Assembly: GCA_023159155.1 (NCBI GenBank)
Contig: JAJNNX010000071.1
Span: forward strand, 171,106-235,105
Direction of reading: 5' to 3'
Length of the DNA: 64,000 bases
DNA from: Ustulina deusta
Lineage: Eukaryota > Ascomycota > Sordariomycetes > Xylariales > Xylariaceae
How positions within the stretch are numbered: position 1 is the first letter of the stretch; each line of letters begins with the position of its first letter. The position numbers and the translations under genes are program-made. Shown here piece after piece: positions 44,375-57,869 of this stretch. A model generated the notes under the pieces. It ran no database searches, had not been told where the DNA came from, and saw nothing but the letters and a program-made list of their open reading frames with translations.

Positions 44375-47300
44375 ACTATTCTTTTTTTTTTAGTTAGGTT
44401 GTTTTTAACCTAATATATATAAGTGTGCAAAATATAAGGTGTATAGTATAGGTAGGTAGTATATGTATATATGGATAAGGGGTAATTCAAGTACAGGGTT
44501 TGTGTGGAATTGGGGTAATATATATGCGATTGGTACAGTGCAATTAATTAGATATTTATAAGTATAGGTATATAGGTACTTCTATTATATTAGTAATATG
44601 TAGTATTATTATTGTTATTAATATAAGTATTTTAGTACTTATATAGTATTATTGATTGGGAGTTTTAGTATATATACAGTATGGTATGTATATATATATT
44701 ATATATTTGAGTATATAATAAATTTTAATACTAGTAATTTGAGCATAAGCTATATATAAGTTGCTTATAAAGCTGATCTAGTTTTATATAAATATTCTAG
44801 CTTGGTTTTTTTTTTTTTTTTTTAGCTACTACTATTATTATTATTTGTTAGTTTTAGCTATTTACGCACATCGCCGCTATTGTTTTTTTTTTTTTTTTTT
44901 TTTGTTTTTATATCTTTTTTTTTTTTTTTATGTTTATATTACTATATTTAATATTGTTTTTAACCCTTTTTATATTTTTTCTAATAAAAAGTTTTTGTAG
45001 AACTGCTATAACTATTGCTTTTAATGCTTCGCTTGTTAAAAAGTAATTAATAATTATAACTGTTACAACTGCAAGTATTATGTGTGCAAGCAGAGTATAT
45101 GTGCTAAAAACAAAGTATATAGGTGTAGGGCTGCTAAAGATCTAGTCTATAGAGCGCATATATACTAACGCTGTTTTGGCAGTATTTATAATAGGGCTTA
45201 ACCCAATTTTGGCCGGCTTATTTAGGTTATTTGTATAATAGAGAAGGCGGGGGTTTTTTTTTATAGTAAATGCCAAAAGGGCAAAAAGATATACGAGCTA
45301 GTAAATATAATTATATTTGTTTTGTGTTAGTATTTCTGCTAACTTAAATATATTATATAATTAAGTCCCGGGTTTAATATTTTTTAATATAGTTTGTATA
45401 AACAAATTGCTAGACTAGTTTTATTAGTTTTTTGATTTTAAATTAAATAAAAATAGCTATAAAGTTATAAATAAAATAAGCTTAAATACTTAATAGGCGT
45501 TTTTGGAGTTTTATTAGTAACTTGCTAATATTTAATTTTGTTTGCTAAAAATATTTTATTGTTTTATAACAACTTATTATTTTTAGTTTAGAATTATTAG
45601 TATTTTAGGCGATTTAAAAGTAAATAGTTCTATTTTTGTTTTATAGTATGTTTATTGGTTGTTTATATAGGTTTAAAATGCCTATGCTATATATACCCAA
45701 ATAATAGTGTAGCAAAAGAACGTATAGCTCTAAGTAGTAATATATATCCCCTTTAACGCTATAAATATTTTTATTTATTTTTGGTTTGTAAAGTTATTTA
45801 ATATAATTAAATGCTGGTTTAATGCTAGGTATATTTTTATAAAAATATTTTGCGCTTTTAATTTAAAGATTATAGTTATATATTATAAATATTAACTGTT
45901 TATTATTTTATATTAGAAATATAAAAAGTAGTAGTAAGTGCTACTAATTAAATTATTTGGACTACTAGATTAGCTAATATAGCTAATATAAATATTACCT
46001 ATTTTGATAAGATCTGATTTTAAGGGTAGTTTATATATAGCTTAATAGTAAAGCATAGATTAAGTATTTGAAATAGTTAGTTTAATTCTAACTGTATAAG
46101 TGTTTATAGGTTTGTTTTTGTTAATTTGCTGGAGTTTTGGGCTAATATAATTGTAAGAATAGTAAGTCCTTAAGTAATAGGGCAGAATATTTTTAAGTAA
46201 GGATAGAATTAATTAATTTTTTTTTATAACTGGTTTGGGTATAAATTGTTAGGTTAGAAGTTTTTTTTTTTTTGGTAACTTTACTGTTGTTTAAAAGTTC
46301 GTATTGCTTTGGGTGCTATAATATTAATAGCTAATATTTATTAGTTATATTTAGTTGGCCAGCTTTTTTATTTAACTTTATAGTATAACTTATGGTTGTA
46401 TGTTTGTTTTGCTACTATGTTTTTAATTTTTTATTTATTTGAATTGTTTATAAGGTCTGGCATAGGTAGGTTATATGTAGTATTAGTTTTTTAAAGCTTA
46501 AGTAGTTGGATAAAGAAAATGTTATAAAAACGGGTATATTATGCTAGAAGTGCAAAATGATATATCTGTGATTTAATATAGCCAAGGATCTGGAATGAGC
46601 TAATAAACTTAGGTATAAGTTTGGGATATTTAAAACTTAAGTTTTTTGTAAATAATGCTATTATATTTTTGATTTTATAGGTTATAAGCTTATGTTTGAT
46701 ATTGTAGTATTTTTGATGCTTTTTGATTATAATTTGCTATTGATTTTTTAAGTTGTTTTTAATAGTTTGTAGTTTTTATAATTGTTCTTGTACTACTGGT
46801 ATTTCTTTTAGGGTAAAGTTGTTTTTAATAAATAGTCTGAACTCTAGTATATAGTTATATAGGGCTTTAAAGGGTGATTTGCTAGTTGTGCTATTAATAG
46901 CTAAATTAATTGCGAAATATGTTTGGGGGAATAGTTATGGCTAATTAGTTTGTTTGTTATTAATAAAGTATTTAAAGTAGTTTTTAATTGTTTGATTTAT
47001 GTGTTCTGTTTGCCTGTTGGTTCGGGAGTGAAACATAACTGAATGTCTTTTTTTGATTTTAGAGTAATAGTATAGGTCTGACCAGAAATGACTGGTGAAA
47101 AGGGAGCCGCGGTCTGATATAATATTTGTAAGACTTTTATAAATATATTTGATTTTTTGATAAAATAGGGTAGTAAGCTGTATTAAAATTATTTTGGTAT
47201 TAATAGGAAATAAATATGTTAATTTAGTAAATTTATTAATAATTATTAGGATATAATTAATTTAGTAGTTTTTATAAAAAGTTAAAGGCAGTCTAACTAT

Positions 47301-50300
47301 AAAGTTTATAGATAGTTTTTATATAAGAGCTGAGGGTATAAGTAGGGCATTAAGTTTGCTGTATTTTTAATAGTGTTTTATTTTTGATTTAAGGTATATT
47401 ATATAACTATTTATATAGTTGTTAATATTTATTTTTATCTTTAGCTAGAAGAACTTGTGCTATAGTAGTTTAAGCGTGTGTTTTTGTTTAAAGTGCCCTA
47501 TTAATAAGTTATTGTAGTATAATTTAATAAGCTAGAAATAAATAGATTTTTTGGAAGAAATATAAACTTTATTTTTATAGTATAAAAGAGATTTTTTAAT
47601 TATTTATTAAAGGTCTATAGGTTTTTTAGTATTAATACGCTTTTTGATCGATTTATATTTGGGGTTTTTTTATTAAATGTTCTGGATTATATTTTATAAG
47701 CTTTATAATATATTTAGATTTTAGAAGTTTTTATTACTTGTAGCTATTTATGCTTATATATATATAACTGCTTATATAAAAATGGTCCTTTTTTTGGGGG
47801 GTTAGGCAGCATATATTTTGCTTACTAGTACCCTTGGGTACTTATTAGAAATCTTGGTTTGTACTACTGCAATTTTTTTTTTTAATATTAGAAAAAGATT
47901 AGTATTTTGGGGCGAATTACCTATATAATTAGGTTGGCGCAATAGGGGATTAGCCCTGTTTTGTTTGCCTTGCCTATACTTAATAATAAAATCAAAAAAA
48001 GCTAAATATATATATTAATAAGTTTGCCTTCTATTTAGCTTTGGAGTTTTTATAAATGCTTAAAAATTGCTATAGTTAGTTAATATTTTAACTAGTAATT
48101 TGTTTTTTTAAAGATAATACTACTAATGTTTAAAATATTCTATAATTATAAGTATTTTTTGATTTAGGGTTTTATAGTTTAATTCTATATTAGTAAACTT
48201 GTAAGAATAGAATATAATAGAACGCTATCTATTTTAATTATTTTTTTGGGAAAAGTTCTTTGCTAGCGCTGCTTTAAAAGAATTGGTTTTTATTAATATT
48301 TGCTTTTTAGGGTTAAAATATATAAAAAGAATAGCTTTTCTAAATAGGTCCTGGAGCTTTTTAAAAGCTTTTATTATAGAATAGTTTAGGAAGATTTAAT
48401 TTTTTTTTGTTCTAGTTGCGCTTTTTTTTAAATATTAGGTTAGAAAAGTAATAACCCAAAAATACCTTTTAATAAAGCGCTAGTAAAAGTTATAGAACTT
48501 TAAAAACTATTATAGCTTATAATAAGAATTAGGAAATAACTATTGTTTAATTGTGTTAATATAACTAGGGTTTATTTTAATGTTTTAACTAAATATAATA
48601 TATTTAAAAAATTTGAGTTTTTTTTGGTAGAACTAATATTTTAAAGGCTTAGTATATAGCTTAGCATTTTAGAATTTTTTAATAATTTTTTGGATATGTT
48701 TTATATAGGATTTTTTGTTTATAGAAAATATAAAAATATTATCTAAGTATATAATATAAAATATATTTAAGATATTATTAAATGCTTTATATATATAGTT
48801 CTAAAAAGTAGTAGGGGTATTATATAAACCTATAAGTATAACTAGAAATTTATAATAGCTATAACATATATAAAAGGCTATTTTTTATTTATTTCCTTTT
48901 TTGATTTAGATGTAATAATAAGCGTTTTTAAGATCAATTTTAGTAAATATTTTAGCGTATATAAGTTTATCTATTAATTTTAAAATAAAAAAAAGAGTAT
49001 AGTAATTCTTTTATGTAATACAGTTAAGTTTTTTATAGTTTATATATAGTTTTAAACTTTTATTTTTTTTAAGAATAAACAAAATAAAAGCTCTAGCTAG
49101 GCTTTTAGATTTTTATATCTTTTTATTAGTTATTATTTTTGTAAGCCATTTTTAAAGTTTTTTAAGTTTGTTCTAGGCTAATAAATAAATAGAATAATAA
49201 AGTACTATAGTGTTATTCTATAGATTAATTACTAAGTTTTTTTGTTTGGAGTATGGGAGAATACTAGTTTTGTTAGTATTAAAAAAATCAGCTAAGTTGT
49301 AAAATTCTGGCAGAACATCCTTAAAACTAGTACAATTTTTTTTAGTTTCTAATTCTTTTAACCAGAAAGGTTTAAGGAGATATATAATAGCTTGATAATA
49401 TTTTTTATTTTTATAAGCCCTAGTAAATTGATAAGCTATAATTAACTTAAAATGTTTAGGCCTTAAGCTATAGAACTAGCAATTCAAACTCGAATTAAAT
49501 ATGATTTTTTGGTTTTTTAATATAGTTTGGGAGAGGAGCACTGGACTTTTTTTTAACCAATTATTTTGGTTAATAGCAATGCAGGTATACCAAAATTTTT
49601 AGATCACCCTATAGCTATTAGTAAGTTTATAAGTAACCTAATAAGTATTATAACTAGAAAATCTACTTTTAGTAGTATGTTATAAAATATAAGTATAAAA
49701 TAGAGCTTTTTTTAGTTTGTTATATAAAGCAAGAGTGTAACTAATATAATTATATTTAGTATAAGAATTTAAATTAATAAATATTTTTAATAGGGTTTTT
49801 TTTGGGCTAGTAAGATAAATATTGCATAAAGTATAAAATCGACATAAAATAGGTATAAAAAGTTATAGTTTTGGCCTAGGCTTTATAGCTAAAATTAAGA
49901 CTACTTTTTGTTTCTTTAATTGTTATTTAAATATTTATTAAAATGTGCTAAGAAATTATATAAATAATTTTAGTCCAAATAATAGTTATTTTTTTATAAA
50001 TAGTAAAATATATTAGAGTTTTTTTGTTTTTAATCTAACTAAGTTTTTTAAATTTGATATTTTTGATTTTTTAGTAAGTATTGCTAGTTGGGTTTTTTAT
50101 AGTTATAATTAATATAACCTGTTTTTTTATAATTAAAGCAGAAAAGGTCCTAGGTATTATTACTTTGTTTTGGGTAGTTATTAGGGTTATTTTGTAGCTA
50201 TTTCTGGGGTGTATTAGGGGTATATTAGCTAGAGTATTTAAGAAGTGATAACTTTTTAGGTGTATAATTATTAAGGGGTTGCTAATTTAGATAAGGTTGC

Positions 50301-51653
50301 TTTGGCTAGTTATAGTACTAATAATTATTTTGGCTCTAAATTATATTATAGTACTTTTGGCTTTAGCAAAAATGATTTTTGTTATTAGGGTATTTTTGCT
50401 TAAGAGGGCTTTAGTATTATTGCTAATTTTAGGGTTTATTAGTATTAGTTTAGTTAGTATTTAAATATAGAAATTTTTATTAAAGCTTTATAGCTCTAAA
50501 GGCAAAGGTTATTAGTTTTTAATAATGCTATGCTATATTTATTATTACTAATTTCTTTTGAAGTAATAGATTATTAAAATTTATAATTTTTTGTTAGAGC
50601 AGATTGGTTAGTTTTTAGTAATATAATATAGCTTTTTTGTTATTGCTTTGTTATTTTTTTTAGATTTTGATTTAAAACAAATATTAATTAAATATTTTAA
50701 AGTTTTAATTAGCTTATTGTTAAGCTCTTTTTAACTACTAGCTAATGCTTATAATAAGAAAAGTTAATTAGCGAATTAAAGTTTTAGTCTAGTTAATAAA
50801 GGTTTTTTAATTAGATTTATAGAAAAGGCGATCCTAGCGTGCTTTTTTTTTAAAAAAAACTTAATACTAGTTTTTGTAATTTTAGTTTATTTTACTAACT
50901 ATATAAATAATTCAAGTTTGGGCTTATTAGAATTTTTTTTATAAATTTCTAAATATAGATTTTAGTTCTTTAATCTATTTAATTTATTAGTTATAAATAA
51001 ACTATATAATAAGTAGGAAATATTTAAATTTTAAAAAGCAACTAAGGTTAACGTTTAACTTTTTATTATTATTGTAGTATTTATAATGATAGGGTGATTA
51101 ACGGTTGGGATTGCCTAGATCTAACTTATTAGATAACAAGGAAAAGGATAAGAAAGTAGGTAATAGGCTAGAATTAGAAAGGTTATGTTGTTTTTAGTAC
51201 TGACTTCTGTGTTCTAGGTGGGGGGTATAAGAGGAATCTAAAGAGTTAGAAGATTTAAGGTTTTCTAGATCCCTAGCTTTTTTTTAATACTTGTGTTTTT
51301 TAGGTTTCTGTTTTAATATCAAGATCCTTTCGATCTAAAAGCAGGTTATTTTTGTCTTTTTAGCTATTTATTTATTTTTTTAAGTTCTGTTTCGAGCTAA
51401 ATGTTTTATTATAATAAAAATTAGTTAGTACTTTCAAGTTATAAAGTACTATTGTTATTTTAGTAACTAAGTATTAAACTACTACTAGGCTTTGATCTTT
51501 GATTTTTATCCGGAAAGGAATCAGTATGGCTTTATTAGCTATTTATGGCTAATTTGTCTTTTTTAGGGAGCATTAATCTGGTTAATAGTCCGGGTCTTCT
51601 GGGGGCTATTATACAAATGTATTATAAGTAACTTTAGGGAAAAGCTTTAGAAT

Positions 51654-51832
51654 TATTATAAGTAGGAAGTTTACAAGGTTAGGTACAATATATAAAAAGA
51701 TAAGTTATATATTTGGTAAGGTTGGCTTATAAGACTAAAGCTTGTAGGAGGAAGGTTCTTTATTGAAGTAAGAGCGGATATAGTATATATATATAGCGAG
51801 TGTGTACTGGTCCTGGTATGCCAGGCATGACA
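51654..51832 (-). repeat. right LTR (5' LTR) of the inner element
   Basis: 179 bp, with terminal TA from a mutated TG and an intact TGACA end; followed by TTAAA. In its first part it carries T/A where the left copy has C/G. Confidence 0.93.
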
Positions 51833-51837
51833 TTAAA

Positions 51838-54334
51838 AATAAAACTTGTTTAGTAGTAAGCCTTTATTAACGTATAAATTTAAGAATTTCTAGATAAGTT
51901 TATAAATACTTACATAAATAATATTTTAGTTTATTTTAAAACTAAAAAATAGTACTAGATCTATTATAAAAAAATAATTTATTGCTTATATTAAGCTAAA
52001 TATTAAAAAAATATTAAGAAGTTTTGTTTTAATATATTTATTATTAATTATTTAAAAATAGTTATAAAAACTAAAATAAAAATTAGAATTAATTTTATAA
52101 AAATTTAAACAATTCTAAATTAATCCGGTTATTTTTTAGGTTTTATAATTATATTTATATGTTTATTTACTATACTAGTAAAATTACTACTTTTTTAAAT
52201 CAATTATTAAAAAAAGATAAACTATTTATAATAGGACTAGAATAGAAATAAACTTTTGAATATATAAAATTATTAGTTTGTAAAATATTTATTTTAGCTT
52301 TTTTTAAGCCTAGCCAACTAATACAAATAAAAATAAATATTTTATATAATGCAATAAAAAAGTTATCTAGTAGTAATAAGAAAATATAACCTAAAAACCT
52401 ATAAAGTATTTTTTTAAAACAATAATACTAACTAAGCAAGCCTACCTGATTTAAAACTATAAATTTCTAGTAGTAATATAAACTTTAAAATATTACTACC
52501 TAGAGCTTTTTAAAACTAAGTTTTTTATAGTAACTAATTATTAAATTTTATTAAATTTTTTAAATAAATAGATTTTATTAATATAATAAATATATTGGGC
52601 TAACTTTTTATTAAACTTTAATATTATTTTTTAATACTAATTAAAACAAAAAAATGTAGTAACTAATGTTTTATTAAAAAAATAGCTAAGCTTTTTATAA
52701 TTAAAACTAAAAAAACTAAAGAATAAATAATAGTATTAGTTTTATTTAATAAAATATTAAGTTTTATATTAACTATAAACTTTTTATTTAATACTTTTTA
52801 AAAAGTTAACCTAGTAGATTTAATTAAACAAAAAAACTAGCTATAAGATCTAAGAAATAAAAACAAAAAATTATATATACCTAAGGTTATTTTAAATAGG
52901 ACTATTTTTTTTTATATAGCTTTAATTTAAAAAGCTTATATATTTTTAATTATTATATACTAAAGTTAGTATAAAATAATTAAAATATAATTATAAACAA
53001 TATATATATAATTATTATAACTATAAAAAAACAAAATATTACAAAATAAAACTTTTAGCTTTTTTTACTTATTGTTTATATTAGTTATAATATAGCAATA
53101 TATAATAATAAATAATAAAAATATACTATCTAACTAATAGGGTTATAATTATATATAGATATTTATAAACAAGTTTAATTGTTTGATTGTAATTTTATTT
53201 AGTAAAAAAACAGATATTATAAAATTACTAGCCGTACAATACTATAAAAATCTATACAAATTTCTTAGTATACTAAACGTATAGATATTAAATAATATAG
53301 GACTATTTATTTTTAAGTTTATAGCAATAATTAATAGTTTTATAAGTATTAAATACTATTTTAATAATACTTACTACTTTTAAACCTAAAAAGCAATAAA
53401 ATTAATTAATTAAGAACTAGATTAATAATTTTATTTTTATATTAATAAATACCAAAATAATTAGAATATTTATTTTTTTATTTTAAATTTTATATATAAT
53501 TTTTTATAATATTTATTAATTAATATATTACTACTAAAAGTAGCAATAGGAATTAAAACATAAAATTTTTTAACAGTAAATATTAGCAAAACTATTATAA
53601 ATTTTAATATTAAGCAGTAAACATTCGAACTGGTCCGCTAAACTTAAAATATTTAAAAAATAACATATAATATAGCAACTTTTGTATAAAAACAATATAA
53701 GCTATAAACTAACAAAAAAAAATGTTTAATAGATTTTAAAATAAAAAATAAAATTTAAAAAAAAAAAAAAGTTTTGTAATACAAATATTAACTATTAGAT
53801 TAGATTTTTAGTTAGTTAAATTTTTTAAGATTTTAAAAAAATAAAAATTTAGTTATATTTTTAACTTGCTTAATTTTTATAAAATAAAAAACTTGTTTTA
53901 TACTAATTAATTATAAAAAATAAATAATAATTTTTTATTTTAACAAATCTAATTATTACTTTTAGCTAAAAATATTAATAATAAAATAGAATTTAAAATT
54001 AAGCAAATCAAACAATTAAAAGTATATAAAAAAATAAAAAGTTATAATATTAAGTTGCTTAAAAAAGCTATAATTCTAATAATATTTAATATATAGCCTA
54101 AAATTTTAAAAATATACTAATTAAACTTAACTAATTTTATAAAACTTATAAAAAAACTTTTAAATTTTTTATAAAATTATAAAAATAAATATATATAGTA
54201 ATAATTAATAAATTTGTAAACAATTATAAAAATTATAATAAAGCAGTACAATATAAAAAAACTACATAAACCTAATATTATTAATAACTTTAAATTAAAA
54301 CTATATTTAAACTTTTAGTTTTAGAAAGAAGTAG
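51838..54334 (+). pseudogene. right internal part of the outer element (RT, RNase H, integrase), degraded
   Basis: Begins inside the reverse-transcriptase domain just upstream of the YxDD box (now Y-I-N-N at about 51911-51922) and continues through an RNase H-like stretch to the purine tract before the right LTR. Frames are broken by many stops. Integrase is expected at about 53-54 kb, but I could not read a clear motif there. Confidence 0.7.
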
Positions 54335-54590
54335 TGTAATAGTTAGTATAGTCTGTATAGTTTTAGGTATAATCTTAGCAAGACCTGCAAGAACTTTAGA
54401 CCTATATAACAATAAAATAAAAAGTTTGCGTACGGACCAACCTAACTCTGCAGCCACACACATAAAGTCTATATCTACCTATCTTGTAAACTCTGACTTT
54501 TTTCCTTTTTTTTTTTCTTTTTTAGCTTAGAGTCTTTGTCTATAGTATTAATAAACTAGCTATAGAAGCTTTATTTGACTGATTGTGACA
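54335..54590 (+). repeat. right LTR of the outer element
   Basis: 256 bp, starting TGTAATAG and ending TGTGACA, same length as the left copy; followed by ATATC, identical to the 5 bp before the left LTR. Differences between copies seen by eye are predominantly transitions. Confidence 0.9.
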
Positions 54591-57500
54591 ATATCTACTT
54601 TTTAACTATTTTTTTATTTATTTAAATATCTAATCTAGTTCTTATTTTATAATAGTTATATTATTATTTTAAATAACTAATATTATACTTGCGTTTTTTA
54701 AAAAAATATTATAAAATAAAATATCTAATATAGTAACTAGTTTTTTCTTAATACTTATAAAACTTTATTGTTTGGTTTATTTTTGTTTTTTAGTTTTTAA
54801 TAAGTATCCAAACTTTTTAGACCTAATAATCTACCTGTACTGCAATATTTACTAAAGTTATAAATATATTAGTTAGTAAAATGCTTATTATTGCTTTTTG
54901 TTTTGGACTTTTTTTATTTCAGGTTTCAAAAATCCCTTTTTAATTTATTATATTAGTTAGATTTTTGTTTAAATCTATTAGAATTATTTCTGGTTTTTTT
55001 ATGCTTTTTTATACAAATCGGAGGCTTTTTTAGTGCCCTCTAGTCTTTCTAAATTAGTAATATTAGTAAAGTCTCCTTTAGTATTTGAATTGTTTAAGCT
55101 AAGCTTTTTATAAATATTATTAGAACTGCTTTTTTTTTTTTACTGAAGGTTGTTTTTTAATCCAATAGCTATTTTAATAATTAATTAGCTAAAATAATTA
55201 GTCCGGTTTTTTCTAGGTTTTTTTTAGAATATATTTTAATTAAGCATTTTAAACTAAAACAAATACAAAATAGTTTAGTTTAGGCAGATTAAAAAAAAAC
55301 TTAACTTAAAAAGTTTATTAATTATACTAGCTATGCTAAGCTTTCTACTAAAAAGTTTTTATTATTTTAAAGCTATAGTATATTTTTATTTTATTTTTTT
55401 AAAAGTAATAATAAATAGCAAAAAATCCTTTTTCCTTAATTTAGTTTCTTAAAATATTATAATACCTTGCTAGTATTAGCTTTAAATAAATAAATAGGTC
55501 TAGCTCTTTTAATTCTTATTAAAAAAAATTAAATAGTTTTAAATCTAGCAATAAATAATATTTTTAGTTTTTTAATTTAAATATTTTTTAATAATTAAAT
55601 AAAATTTTATGACTAATTTAGATTTAATTAATAAAAATTATAGTTTACTTAATTAAAAATTTTGCTTTAGTGCTATTTTTTATAATTTTTTTTCTAACAT
55701 AAATAAAAATTAACTTTTTTTTAAACTTTTTTAATATATTTTCAATATTTTTATAACTAGTAAGCTTTTTATTATTATTTTTTAATTTAAAAATAAATAT
55801 TTAGTAAGCTAGTTTTTTATTAGTATTAAGCAAAATTAAAAATTATTATTAGGTTTATTTTATTTTTTACATTATATTTTAATATAAATAAAGTTTTTAT
55901 TTTTCTAAATCAAGTAATAAATATTTTAAAAAAAGTTAGTTTATTCTATATTAATTTAATTAATGCTTTATTTTTTATAAATATTTTTAAGTTAAAAGCT
56001 TGTTTAGTAATTACTAAAAAACTCAATTAAATAAGTTTAAAATAAATATATAAAAATTAGTACTTAAAAAAAAATCTAAATAAAATAAAAATATTTTTTA
56101 TTTTTATTAATCCGCTTAATTTAAATTTTTATAATTAGTTTTAATTTTAGAAACAATTATATAAGTTTTTTCTAATATTAAATAATAGCTAGTTTTCTAT
56201 TTATTAATACTTTATTTAAACTAGAACTAATACTTTTTATTAAAAAATTATTTAATTTTATAAAATATTAATTTGCAACTATCTTTTTTAATAATATAAA
56301 TTAATAAATATATATAATAATTAAAATGAACTTTTTTTTAGTGTTTTTTTTATAATTTTATAAAAAAACTATTTAGTAATAGCTAAATCAGATTTATTAA
56401 TTATTTTTTATAAGCTAGTCCTAAACCTAAATATATTTTTTTATAAATTAGCTCTAAATATTTTATATTATATATAAGGTTAAAATTTTTAACTACTAAT
56501 AGCTTTATTTAATACTAAAGTTAATTTTTTTAAAAATAACTTTAAATATAATATATTAAAATTTTTTCTTTTTTTTTTGCTAGATTTTTTTATAAGTTTT
56601 TAAAAGCTTTTCTTAAATAAATAAAGCTTAAACTAGTTTAAATAGCAGATTTTTTAAAAAAAATTTTTAAGTTTAAAATAATTTTATTAAGTTCTTTTAA
56701 ATATAAAAAATTTTTACTTTAAAGATTTTACTATTATTTTTTATTCTAGCTTTTTTAAAAACTTAAAAATACTAAGCTTTAATATTATTTTATATATATT
56801 ACTCCAAACAAATATTAATATTTTTAAAGTCAAATATAACTAAGTAAGTCTTATTAAAATAAAATAATTTAAGCTTTTATATATATGTTTAAAATTTTTT
56901 TAAAATTTTAAAAATAATTAAATTATTAATAAACTTTATTCTAGGGTTAGCGCTAAAAAATTAATACTATTTATAAAAAATAACTTCTAGCTCTAGTTTG
57001 TTTTATATATATGAACTAATATAATTACTTTTTTTAATATAACTATATATCTAAAAAATAAAATAAAATAAGCTAACTTTTTTTTAAAGCTTTAGTTTAA
57101 ATTATTTTTGCTTACTTTATATAATTATTTTTTAATTATTTTTAAAATTAAAATTTTTAAATTTTTCAATTACTTAGCTAAAAAAAATAACATTTTTTAA
57201 CTTTTTTTTAGTATTGCACTACTTTTTAATAAATAGGGCTTTTTTAATTAATAAATACTTGCTAGTTCTAAGCTACCTCTAATTAAATTAGATCAAATTT
57301 ATTAATTAATATATTAAATATATTAATACAAGTAAAACAAACTTTATTTGTTTTTATTTAAAAAACACTTAAGAAATGTTTAATAATAAGTAGTTTAATT
57401 TATAAATTGATTTTTTTAATATAACAAGTTTTTATTTTAATAATTCCTAAGCTATTTTTTAACTATTTAGACTATAAATTATAAAATTATTAATAAGTTT

Positions 57501-57869
57501 TTTTTTATTTAAAAATACTAATTATTTTTAGTCCAAGTAATTTATAATCTATAAAATTAATAATATTAAATTTTTTGACTTTAATAAAAAAATTTTTTTT
57601 TATAAAAAATAAAATTTTTTTTTACTTTTTGTTTTAGCTTTAATTAGTTTTATTACTTTAAAAACTAACTATTATTTTATTTATTTTAACTTATAAACTA
57701 TATATTTTTTTAAAATCTTTAATATAAAAGTTTTAATATATAGAAATATTCTTATTATATCTAAAAATAAATATATATTTTATTTTTATACTATTTCTTT
57801 TTAATAGAAAAACTTCTATTATAATATATTTGTATTATTTATATTTCTTAAAAAATTTAATTTTTTTAA
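54591..57869. repeat. AT-rich RIP-type relic DNA, right of the outer element
   Basis: T-rich degraded sequence with no readable domain. It is the continuation of the target DNA of the outer element. A part near 54900-55250 keeps slightly more G and C, but no terminal repeat was found. Confidence 0.6.

Larger units (their letters stand above)
44196..51832 (-). mobile_element. inner Ty3/gypsy LTR retrotransposon, RIP-degraded, nested in the outer one
   Basis: A 7637-bp element with 179-bp LTRs (44196-44374 and 51654-51832) and a perfect target duplication TTAAA (44191-44195 and 51833-51837). On the minus strand the order of remnants is a zinc-knuckle CCHC-like stretch with Cys and His codons changed to Tyr (about 50105-50160), reverse transcriptase (FTKIDLKNAYYYI near 48930; YLDNIFIF near 48740), then integrase (ISDRGSLFTSHFW and NRQTEHINQTI, about 46960-47120). 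Integrase after RT is the Ty3/gypsy order. A polypurine tract (A-run then GAATAG) lies next to the left LTR, confirming minus orientation. Many TAA/TAG stops break the frames; it cannot encode functional protein. Confidence 0.93.
40938..54590 (+). mobile_element. outer Ty3/gypsy-type LTR retrotransposon, RIP-degraded and interrupted
   Basis: The two ends are 256-bp direct repeats (40938-41193 and 54335-54590), flanked by the 5-bp duplication ATATC (40933-40937 and 54591-54595). A purine-rich tract (TTAGAAAGAAGTAG) sits directly before the right LTR, which puts the element on the + strand. Reverse-transcriptase remains are seen just after the inner insertion: EFLDKF followed by a YINNILVYF-like box at about 51911, then an RNase H-type stretch (ILAFFKPSQLIQI-like) near 52300. 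All frames are full of stops of the TAA/TAG type expected from RIP. Removing the inner element leaves about 6.0 kb, normal for a gypsy element. No primer-binding site could be recognised. Confidence 0.88.
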
